DNA of 12,029 bases from a bacterium (lineage in GTDB: Bacteria > Hydrothermota > UBA3073 > JACQXS01 > JAUWAR01). Positions 1 to 6,004 of the stretch are shown here, piece by piece (the first letter of the stretch is position 1; every line of letters begins with the position of its first letter). Where the stretch lies: contig JAUWAR010000031.1 of the NCBI GenBank assembly GCA_030601965.1, positions 1 to 12,029 on the forward strand, written 5' to 3'. Below the pieces are notes generated by a model. It was not told the DNA's origin. It worked only from the letters and a program-made list of their open reading frames with translations, and did no database searches. The translations under genes and the position numbers were made by a program.

Positions 1-1645
1 GCAATATTTTTGATAGTCTTTGACTCAAAAAATTGAGGATTTGAGATTTGAGATTTGAGATTTGAGATCTTTCTTGTCCGTAGCCTTTTATAGCCTGCTC
101 AATTACTTCACACAATGGAATATGTAAAGACTTTTTTAAAATGACCGTAACTAAACCTATTACACTTCTCCTTATTCCAAATAAATCAACAGAGCCTGTT
201 GGAACTTTATTTATTATAAATGCACCTGTTACATTATCTACCTTATCTGCAATACTAAGTGCCATCCCTTCCGGTGTTTGGGGGATTTTGTCTCTCCTGA
301 ACCTTGGTAAGTAATGTTCATATATTATAGTTGCAACTCTATCCTCTTCTCCTGAAATCTTTGCATATTCCCTGCCTATGATGCCCTCAAGTTTTGTGAA
401 TTCTTTACCGTCTCTTATCATACTTGTTACAAGGTCTGTCTTTGATAATAGAGCTGCTCTCTCCAAAATCGGGAAATCTACATCTGGCAACCACCTTGCT
501 ATATATCCTGATAAATCAAGGATTCGCTGAGTCTTATCATAAAGGGTGCCAAGCCCCTCTCTCCAGATAACTCCTTTAAGTAAATCTATTCTATCAGCAA
601 GTTTAATCCGTGTATCTTCCTTAAAATAAAACTCGGCATCTTCAAGCCTTGCCCTCAAAACTCTCTCATGCCCCTTCCTTATCTCATCAAGATTAGAATT
701 GAGTCCCGCACCTATGCATAAGTGCGGGGGAGAATTGAGAATTATAATAAAATAAGGAGCCAATCTTCCATTTTTTTTCTTCATCGCAAAGTATCTTTGA
801 TGACCCTTTAAAGCAGCAATTAGGACCTCTTCTGGAAGATTCAAGAATTTTTTATCAAACTTGCCCATAATAGCTCTCGCCGACTCCACAAGATTGGTTA
901 CCTCAGAGAGAAGCTCCTCATCATCTATCCATTGTAGGGGCGTATTGTAATACGCCCTCACTTTTATTATCTCATCCCTTATCTTGTTTCTTCGTTTCTC
1001 AAAATCAGGAGTAATCCCCAGTTTTTCTAACTCCTGCTCATATTTCCTGGCAGACATTAGACTAATCGACGGGCTAAATCTTAAACCTTCTGATTTATTT
1101 CCAGATTTAATACCTGCGATTTCAAAGGAAATTATTTCTTCTCCAAACAGGCTACATATCCACCTTATAGGCCTTGCAAATCTCATGCCTGAATGTTCCC
1201 ATTTCATCGTCTTGGGAAAAGCAATTTCTTTAATCAATTCTGGTAATTCTTTCTTAAGAATATCTTTGGTCGGTTTGCCTTTTTGCTCTTTCTCATAATA
1301 TACAACTTCTTTTTTATCCTTCTTTTTTATTTTAAGAGAAGAAAAAGGGATATTATGTGCTTTTGCAAATCCCAATCCTTGTTTAGTAGGATTTCCATCT
1401 TTATCAAATGCAAACTCTTTTGGAGGTCCCGTAATCTCTATAATTTTATCTTCCTGTCTTATTACTACATCTCTTATTAAAATAGCGAGTCTTCTCGGTG
1501 TATAAAACCTCTTAATCTCTCCAAATTGAACTCTATTTGAACAAAGAAGTTCACAAACCAATTGCTCAAGTTGTTTTCCTGCATGTTCAAGGTATGCAGC
1601 AGGAACCTCTTCAGTCCCTATTTCAAGTAAGAAATCTTTTCTCAT
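1..1645 (-). CDS. glyS: Glycine--tRNA ligase beta subunit (partial, 3' end beyond left edge)
   Basis: This is the beta subunit of the alpha2beta2 bacterial glycyl-tRNA synthetase, which binds and helps charge tRNA-Gly in the cytoplasm. The frame is open for 548 codons from ATG at 1645 to the window edge. The family is usually near 690 residues, so roughly the last 140, with the anticodon-binding region, are missing. The protein opens with MRKDFLLEIGTEEVPA, the classic GlyS start, followed by TPRRLA near residue 50, RFARPIRW, HQRYFAM at 282-288, GHERVLRARL, and ADKVDNVTGAF around residue 490. The start at 1645 gives the canonical N-terminus. An in-frame ATG at 1666 would add seven residues but lies inside the proposed promoter. 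There is no Shine-Dalgarno. The gene is divergent from the pilus operon; glyQ is not seen. Three repeat insertions are translated in frame (41-68, 695-739, 938-957). The family assignment is secure. Confidence 0.96.
   Translation of the reverse strand, partial: MRKDFLLEIGTEEVPAAYLEHAGKQLEQLVCELLCSNRVQFGEIKRFYTPRRLAILIRDVVIRQEDKIIEITGPPKEFAFDKDGNPTKQGLGFAKAHNIPFSSLKIKKKDKKEVVYYEKEQKGKPTKDILKKELPELIKEIAFPKTMKWEHSGMRFARPIRWICSLFGEEIISFEIAGIKSGNKSEGLRFSPSISLMSARKYEQELEKLGITPDFEKRRNKIRDEIIKVRAYYNTPLQWIDDEELLSEVTNLVESARAIMGKFDKKFLNLPEEVLIAALKGHQRYFAMKKKNGRLAPYFIIILNSPPHLCIGAGLNSNLDEIRKGHERVLRARLEDAEFYFKEDTRIKLADRIDLLKGVIWREGLGTLYDKTQRILDLSGYIARWLPDVDFPILERAALLSKTDLVTSMIRDGKEFTKLEGIIGREYAKISGEEDRVATIIYEHYLPRFRRDKIPQTPEGMALSIADKVDNVTGAFIINKVPTGSVDLFGIRRSVIGLVTVILKKSLHIPLCEVIEQAIKGYGQERSQISNLKSQILNFLSQRLSKIL
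33..68. repeat. Heptanucleotide tandem array inside glyS (TTGAGAT)n
   Basis: Four perfect TTGAGAT units (41-68) follow a degenerate 8-base unit at 33-40. On the minus strand they are translated in frame within GlyS as RSQISNLKSQI, around residues 526-536. Because seven is not a multiple of three, three units give a seven-residue repeat, and the unit has no stop codon in any of the three frames on the coding strand. The array sits late in the core of the protein, where normal GlyS proteins are not known for such a repeat. Confidence 0.9.
695..739. repeat. Palindromic insertion in glyS flanked by 9-bp direct repeats
   Basis: The 9-mer AGAATTGAG occurs at 695-703 and again at 731-739, exactly 36 bp apart. 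Between them is a near-perfect palindrome: arms CCCGCAC (705-711) and GTGCGGG (722-728) around the self-complementary core TATGCATA (713-720), with one mismatched pair. This is the form expected of a small element with a target-site duplication. It is 12 codons long, so the GlyS frame is kept, and the protein shows the tripeptide LNS twice (about 303-305 and 315-317). It resembles, in principle, the in-frame palindromic elements known from Rickettsia. Mobility is inferred. Confidence 0.7.
938..957. repeat. Perfect palindrome inside glyS
   Basis: GGGCGTATT and AATACGCCC form a perfect 9-bp inverted repeat around a 2-base centre. It is GC-rich against an AT-rich background and is translated in frame as RAYYNTP at about GlyS residues 230-236, just before the conserved IDDEELLSEVT stretch. 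It looks like another short dispersed palindrome tolerated in a surface loop. No flanking direct repeat is evident. Confidence 0.75.
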
Positions 1646-1677
1646 TACACATAACACATTACACATTACACATTACA
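1643..1677. repeat. Heptanucleotide array supplying the glyS start codon (CATTACA)n
   Basis: Five units (CATTACA, CATAACA, then three CATTACA) run from 1643 to 1677. Read on the minus strand each unit contains an ATG, giving five ATGs spaced 7 bp apart; the last is the glyS start. The array also fills the whole interval between a TTGACA box and the coding region, so changes in unit number would alter promoter-to-start spacing. Confidence 0.9.
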
Positions 1678-1685
1678 GATGTCAA
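1657..1685 (-). promoter_or_regulatory. Putative glyS promoter
   Basis: A consensus -35 box TTGACA reads on the minus strand at 1685-1680. At 17-18 bp spacing the -10 position falls in the heptamer array (GTAATG/TAATGT, a poor match). Transcription would begin near 1650, about five bases before the glyS ATG, giving an essentially leaderless mRNA. The -35 match is clear; the -10 is weak. Confidence 0.4.
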
Positions 1686-1732
1686 ATTTATTTTTTAAAA
1701 CTTGCTCAGCCAATATAACTTAAAATTTTTTC

Positions 1733-1761
1733 TTGACAATTTATAGAATTGAGCATATTTT
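1733..1761 (+). promoter_or_regulatory. Putative promoter of the pilus-associated operon
   Basis: TTGACA at 1733-1738, a 17-bp spacer, then TATTTT at 1756-1761 (four of six bases match TATAAT). Initiation about seven bases downstream would be near 1768, two bases before the ATG at 1770, so the message would be leaderless. No Shine-Dalgarno is present. Confidence 0.55.
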
Positions 1762-1769
1762 TTAAAAAA

Positions 1770-2855
1770 ATGGCTAATAGAATTAAGATAGAGAGAGAAG
1801 CCAGGTCTTACCTTGCCAAGGGAGACTGGAATAAAGCTATATCTACTTATAGAAGTCTTCTTGATATGGTAGGAGATGACCCAAATGTATACAATCTTCT
1901 TGGCGATGTTTATATGAGAATGGGGGATACATCTGAAGCGTTTAAAGAATATACAACTGCAGTGGACCTTTATGCCAAAGAGGGACTCTTTGAAAATGCC
2001 ATTGCAGTATATAATAAGGTACTAAGAATGGGCAAAGAGAGAAAAGAGATATATTTCAGGATGGCAGAACTTTATGCCCAGCTTGGACTTGCAAATGAAT
2101 CACTCGATGCCCTTGAAACCTACCTCTCGAAAAAACCTGAACAAGAAGAACTAAAAGCAGATGTCCAGAGGTATAGAAAGATAATTACATTAATCTCTGG
2201 CAGTAAAAGTCTCTTTCCAAGAATTAAAGATATCTATCTTTCCTTTGGTTATAAAGATAAAGTATTAGATGAAATACTTGAATTGGAAGAAACGAAGAAG
2301 GAAGAAAAAATTCCCGAAATAGAAAAAGAAGAAGTTTCCGAAGTGCAAATTCCCGAGTCCCCCACTCCAGAACAAGTTTCCGAAATGCCATCTCCACATC
2401 CCTTGACTCCTCCTTCTTCTGAAGAGAGTTCATTCCTTTTTGATATCATTGCTCATATTAAAAAGGAACTTCAGAAACAACCTCAGGAGGAAAAAGACCA
2501 TTACAAACTTGGAGTTGTTTATAAGGAAATGAAACTTCTCCCCACTGCGATAGAAGAATTTCAATTAGCTACGAGGTCATCCAATAAAACCTTTGAATCG
2601 CTCAGAGAACTTGGAACTTCTTTTGTTGAAACAGGAGAATATGACCTTGCCGTTTCTGCTTTTGACCGTGCACTAAAAGAAGAAAATCATAGTCAGCACG
2701 ACTATACAGAAGTCCATTATGAGCTGGGTAAAGTATGCCAGATCTCAGGTAAAATCAGGGAAGCAATAAAGGAATTTCAAGAGACTCGTGTCTATGATGT
2801 GAATTATAAAGATGTCTCGGAAAGATTGAAAAAACTACGAGAAATGGAGCGGTAG
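1770..2855 (+). CDS. TPR-repeat protein, possible pilus scaffold
   Basis: A soluble 361-residue protein with no signal peptide or membrane segment, so probably cytoplasmic. Two blocks of tetratricopeptide repeats are visible (numbering from 1770): about 7-130, with typical pairs such as GDWNKAISTYRSLL, NVYNLLGDVYMRMGD and ENAIAVYNKVLRMG; and about 230-360, with YKLGVVYKEMKLLPTAIEEF, GEYDLAVSAFDRAL and GKIREAIKEF. They are joined by an acidic, proline-rich linker at about 175-225. TPR blocks bind partner proteins; the ligand here is unknown. A TTG at 1749 would add seven residues but lies between the promoter boxes, so ATG 1770 is preferred. The gene is followed after 31 bp by the GspE-N/DnaA fusion and is probably co-transcribed with it. 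A role in pilus assembly or regulation is inferred from position only. Confidence 0.85.
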   Translation: MANRIKIEREARSYLAKGDWNKAISTYRSLLDMVGDDPNVYNLLGDVYMRMGDTSEAFKEYTTAVDLYAKEGLFENAIAVYNKVLRMGKERKEIYFRMAELYAQLGLANESLDALETYLSKKPEQEELKADVQRYRKIITLISGSKSLFPRIKDIYLSFGYKDKVLDEILELEETKKEEKIPEIEKEEVSEVQIPESPTPEQVSEMPSPHPLTPPSSEESSFLFDIIAHIKKELQKQPQEEKDHYKLGVVYKEMKLLPTAIEEFQLATRSSNKTFESLRELGTSFVETGEYDLAVSAFDRALKEENHSQHDYTEVHYELGKVCQISGKIREAIKEFQETRVYDVNYKDVSERLKKLREMER

Positions 2856-2879
2856 GACTCCGATAAATCTGAGTGCTAC
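2852..2879. repeat. Imperfect 28-bp palindrome covering a stop codon
   Basis: Arms 2852-2864 and 2867-2879 pair over 13 positions with two mismatches around an AA centre (left arm GTAGGACTCCGAT, right arm ATCTGAGTGCTAC). It contains the TAG stop of the TPR gene (2853-2855) and fills almost the whole gap before the next gene. No T-run follows, so it is not a standard terminator. It could be an RNA hairpin between two cistrons or a dispersed palindromic element. Confidence 0.65.
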
Positions 2880-2886
2880 TATAAGG

Positions 2887-4104
2887 ATGAAAGATGATAA
2901 AGATTTTTTTATCCAACTTCTCCTTAAAGAGAATATTATTACAAAAGAATCCGTGAATAAAGCAGTTGCCAGACAGTGGGAAAAAGGTGGCAGTCTCGAG
3001 GAGAACTTAATAGCTCTTGGTTACCTCACTAAAAAAGAGGTAATTAAAATTTTCACAACAAATTTTGGATTCAGATTTATTGACCTTGATAATACAGAAA
3101 TAGATACTGACTGTATGAAGATAGTGCCATCTCATCTGGCAAAGCAATATACCCTTGTCCCTGTCAGAAAAACAGAAAATGCTATGACTGTGGCTATGGT
3201 AAATCCACTTGATGAAAATGCAATAAAAACTCTAAAAGAAAAAACTTTCCTTGATATATATCCTCTTGTTGCAGAGAGAAAAACTATTGAAAATGTTATA
3301 TCTACTTGTTATAGAGAAAAAGGGAGCGCTAAACTTGAAATATCCGATTTTGTTCCTGCTATTTCCACACAGAAGATTCCCAAAGCAAAGAGATATACGT
3401 TTGATAATTTCGTGACTGGAAAATCTAACGATTTTGCCTACTCGGTAGCACTCTCTGTAGCACGTGGCTACTCAGAAACAAGTAATCCTCTATTCGTGCA
3501 TTCGGATGTCGGTCTGGGCAAAACTCATCTCCTTGTAGCTATATGGAATTATACAATTGAAAAAGACCAATCAAGGAGTGTCTTATACTGTTCGTCTGAA
3601 AAGTTCCTTTCTGAGCTTGATACAGCAATAGAAGAAAAGAAAATGGATGAGTTCAGGAATAAGTATAATGTTGACATCCTTCTTATAGATGACATTGCTT
3701 TTCTTGGAAAGAGTGAAATCGCACAGGAACAGTTTTTTCATATTTTCAATGAACTTTATCAAAATGACAAACAAATTGTAGTAACATCTGACAGACCACC
3801 AAGAGAACTCTCTCATCTGGCAAAAAGACTCATCTCAAGATTCGAGGGTGGAGTAATTACAGGTATTGAACCTCCTGACTTAGAGACGAGAATATCCATT
3901 TTAAAGAAAAAAGCAGAAGATACAAATGTGCCTCCCCAAATAATATCTCTTTTGGCTGAGAGGATAAACACCAACATAAGAGATTTAGAGGGTGCCTTAA
4001 AGGAGGTCATTACATATCAGAAATTTAAAAAAGAAAACCCAACAATTAAAGATGTGGAAGAATTACTTCTTAGAAGAATTACTCTAAAACCTTTTACAGA
4101 CTAA
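2887..4104 (+). CDS. GspE/PilB-type N-terminal domain fused to DnaA-type AAA+ ATPase
   Basis: A 405-residue cytoplasmic protein. Residues about 5-142 form a T2SSE_N/MshEN-like domain as in GspE and PilB: QLLLKENIITKESVNKAV, then SLEENLIALGYLTKKE and a second half with IVPSHLAKQY, LVPVR and AMVNPLDENAI. Residues about 166-395 are a DnaA domain III AAA+ module: RYTFDNFVTGKSN, Walker A VGLGKTHLL (K212), Walker B LLIDDI (D268, D269), sensor I TSDRPP (300-305), arginine-finger region RLISRF (R318), sensor II NIRDLEGAL (R365). The first Walker A glycine of DnaA is Ser206 here. The chain ends soon after this module, so the DnaA DNA-binding domain IV is absent and it is not a normal replication initiator. 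AAGG lies immediately before the ATG. Position between a TPR gene and pilMN suggests a pilus-linked ATPase or regulator. Domain identities are strong; function is inferred. Confidence 0.88.
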   Translation: MKDDKDFFIQLLLKENIITKESVNKAVARQWEKGGSLEENLIALGYLTKKEVIKIFTTNFGFRFIDLDNTEIDTDCMKIVPSHLAKQYTLVPVRKTENAMTVAMVNPLDENAIKTLKEKTFLDIYPLVAERKTIENVISTCYREKGSAKLEISDFVPAISTQKIPKAKRYTFDNFVTGKSNDFAYSVALSVARGYSETSNPLFVHSDVGLGKTHLLVAIWNYTIEKDQSRSVLYCSSEKFLSELDTAIEEKKMDEFRNKYNVDILLIDDIAFLGKSEIAQEQFFHIFNELYQNDKQIVVTSDRPPRELSHLAKRLISRFEGGVITGIEPPDLETRISILKKKAEDTNVPPQIISLLAERINTNIRDLEGALKEVITYQKFKKENPTIKDVEELLLRRITLKPFTD

Positions 4105-4142
4105 GGTAATGACCTCTTTCCCTATTTTTCTAAATATTAAAC

Positions 4143-4171
4143 TTGACATAACATAAAACTAAATGTAAATA
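4143..4171 (+). promoter_or_regulatory. Putative pilMN promoter
   Basis: TTGACA at 4143-4148 and TAAATA at 4166-4171 are separated by 17 bp; the -10 is weak. Initiation near 4178 would place the start codon (4182) about four bases into the message. The 77-bp gap after the AAA+ gene and the lack of a Shine-Dalgarno before 4182 support an independent, near-leaderless transcript. Confidence 0.5.
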
Positions 4172-4181
4172 CTCTAAATCA

Positions 4182-5984
4182 ATGAAAAAAGATAAGACGG
4201 AAGGAGAAAAAAACCTCAAGGAACCAAAAGAAGTTCCTGCAGAGACTACTAAAGAGGCTCCTGAAAAAGAACCAGAGGAAGTCCCCACAGAGACACCTGA
4301 GAAGGAACCCGAGGAAGTTTCTGTAGAGACCCCAGCAGAAACTCCTCTCCCAAAACCTCTTAAAAGTAGATTGCAGACCATTAAGAAGTTTCTTGGAAAG
4401 TCCATATTCCCGGAAACTTTAATGACATCGGTAGGGTTGGATATAGGAAGTAAACTTATTAAAATCGTGCAACTCACAGAACACAGTGGTGTCATTACTC
4501 TTGAAAAATATGGAATAGCTGAACTTCCTCCAGAAGTCATTGTTGATAAAGAGGTAATGGATAGAGAAGTACTTATTGAAACTATTAAGAACCTTGTAGA
4601 AAAAACTGGCATTGAAGAAAAAAAGGTGACCATTCTTATCTCTGGAAAGGATTGCATTATTAAAAGTGTTTCAACAGAAAAGTTGTCAAGAGGTGAGTTG
4701 ACCAAGAAAAGCGAACAGTTGGCAAAGGATAATATTCCTTTTGATATTTCAGAAATTTCTCTTGATAGTCTGATACTCAAACAAGAAAAAGAAACCACCG
4801 AACTCTTACTTATAGCCGCTAAAAATGAATCTATCTATACTCATATAGATATTGTCCGAGACGCAGGACTCATTCCAATCTCCATAAATTCTCTCCCACT
4901 TGTTCTTGAAAATGTTGCTTCTGTGAATGGCTACCTAAAAGATGAAGGTATTTCTATGCTTCTTAATATTGGATTTGAAAATACACAAGCTGTTGCAATC
5001 AGGGATAAAATATATCACTCTGATAGAGAAATACTTATAGGAACAAGAACCTTTATTGAATCTCTTCAGAAACTGCTTTCTATCAACTTTGAACAAGCAC
5101 TCTCTCTGCTCAAAGGAGAAAGAATTAAAGAAATTAAACAAAAAGATGTCTCGAAAGCAATACAGTCCACTCTGGAAAGGCTTGGAGAACAATTAGAAAG
5201 ACTATTCCCTGACATACTTGGCAAGGAGAACCCACCTGAAATACTAATCGGTGGAGGCGGAGCAGGTATTCCTGGCATAAAAGATTTTCTTTCAAAAAAA
5301 TTTGCAACCTCCTGCGAAATTATTGACCCACTCCGAAATATCCACTATCCACAACAAATCCCTGAATCTTATGACCTTGACATTGCTATCGGACTCGCAC
5401 TCCCAAGACTCTTTCCTAAAAAACCCTCTATTAATCTTATACCACCAGAAGAGAGGATAGTAGAAAAGAAAAGAGGCGCGGAAATCGCACAACTACAACT
5501 TCCTTTCCTGGGTGTCATTATTGTATTTATAGTCCTAATGCTTCTCTCTCGTCATTTGACCAATAGAAAAATGACACTTGAAGAAAACATAGAAAATATA
5601 AAAGTAGAGGAAAAGATACTTCAAAACAGAGTGAACCTTGTGCAGGAACTTATACAAAAAGAGAAGGATATATCCGCTAAAGTAAGCACTGTTGGAGAAT
5701 TGGCAGAAGGGAAATATAAAAATATTCGCCTACTTGATGAGATAAATCGCCTTTTACCTGCTTATACCTGGCTTATATCGCTTGAGCAAACAGAAACTAC
5801 TAAAGACTCCCTTTATATCTCTTTTCAAGGCATTACTACATCTAATAGAACTGTCTCAACCTTTATGAAATCTCTTGAATCTTCTCTACATTTTAAAAAT
5901 ATAAAACTCTCTTATACAAAGAAAAAAGAAATAAAAGGGACACCAACAACAGAGTTTGAAATAAAAGCACTATTTTTTGAATAA
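4182..5984 (+). CDS. pilM/pilN: PilM-PilN fusion, type IV pilus inner-membrane platform protein
   Basis: Two alignment-complex proteins in one 600-residue chain. Residues 1-60 are a Glu/Lys/Pro-rich extension with a repeated EVPTETPEKEPEE-like unit. Residues about 82-412 are PilM, an actin-like cytoplasmic ATP-binding protein: TSVGLDIGSKLIKIVQL (phosphate-1-like), LNIGFENTQAVAI, and ILIGGGGAGIPGI (354-366). INLIPPEER at 417-425 is the usual PilN N-terminal motif that normally inserts into PilM as a separate chain. One membrane segment follows (about 440-457), then a coiled coil and the periplasmic ferredoxin-like PilN domain ending at 600. Separate pilM and pilN genes are the norm; the fused order matches GspL of type II secretion. 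The start lacks a Shine-Dalgarno. No frame break is seen at the junction, so fusion rather than sequencing error is the simpler reading. Confidence 0.92.
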   Translation: MKKDKTEGEKNLKEPKEVPAETTKEAPEKEPEEVPTETPEKEPEEVSVETPAETPLPKPLKSRLQTIKKFLGKSIFPETLMTSVGLDIGSKLIKIVQLTEHSGVITLEKYGIAELPPEVIVDKEVMDREVLIETIKNLVEKTGIEEKKVTILISGKDCIIKSVSTEKLSRGELTKKSEQLAKDNIPFDISEISLDSLILKQEKETTELLLIAAKNESIYTHIDIVRDAGLIPISINSLPLVLENVASVNGYLKDEGISMLLNIGFENTQAVAIRDKIYHSDREILIGTRTFIESLQKLLSINFEQALSLLKGERIKEIKQKDVSKAIQSTLERLGEQLERLFPDILGKENPPEILIGGGGAGIPGIKDFLSKKFATSCEIIDPLRNIHYPQQIPESYDLDIAIGLALPRLFPKKPSINLIPPEERIVEKKRGAEIAQLQLPFLGVIIVFIVLMLLSRHLTNRKMTLEENIENIKVEEKILQNRVNLVQELIQKEKDISAKVSTVGELAEGKYKNIRLLDEINRLLPAYTWLISLEQTETTKDSLYISFQGITTSNRTVSTFMKSLESSLHFKNIKLSYTKKKEIKGTPTTEFEIKALFFE

Positions 5985-6004
5985 ATCTTTGAATGGGAGG
6001 TATT

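Noticed and set aside
1643..1677. CRISPR array
   Set aside because: Units are 7 bp and contiguous with no spacers; the same is true of the other arrays in the window.
1749..1769. TTG start for the TPR protein at 1749
   Set aside because: It lies between the proposed -35 and -10 boxes and has no Shine-Dalgarno; ATG 1770 fits the promoter better.
2887..4104. Chromosomal dnaA and a nearby replication origin
   Set aside because: No domain IV, no dnaN or other replication neighbour, and only one near-match to a DnaA box (CTATCCACA, 5345-5353, inside pilMN).
4003..4116. 11-bp inverted repeat GAGGTCATTAC (4003-4013) and its complement (4106-4116) around the AAA+ gene end
   Set aside because: The arms are about 90 bp apart and one is within conserved coding sequence; chance is likely. 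The small GGT/ACC stem at 4105-4116 is too weak to call a terminator.
4130..4798. 222-codon minus-strand open frame opposite pilMN
   Set aside because: It is antisense to the repeat-rich PilM start and translates to a Ser-rich low-complexity product with no domain; the plus strand is clearly PilM.
5993..6004. ATG 5993 as start of the Ig-like lipoprotein
   Set aside because: It overlaps the Shine-Dalgarno GGGAGG that serves ATG 6005, and the signal peptide is more regular from 6005.
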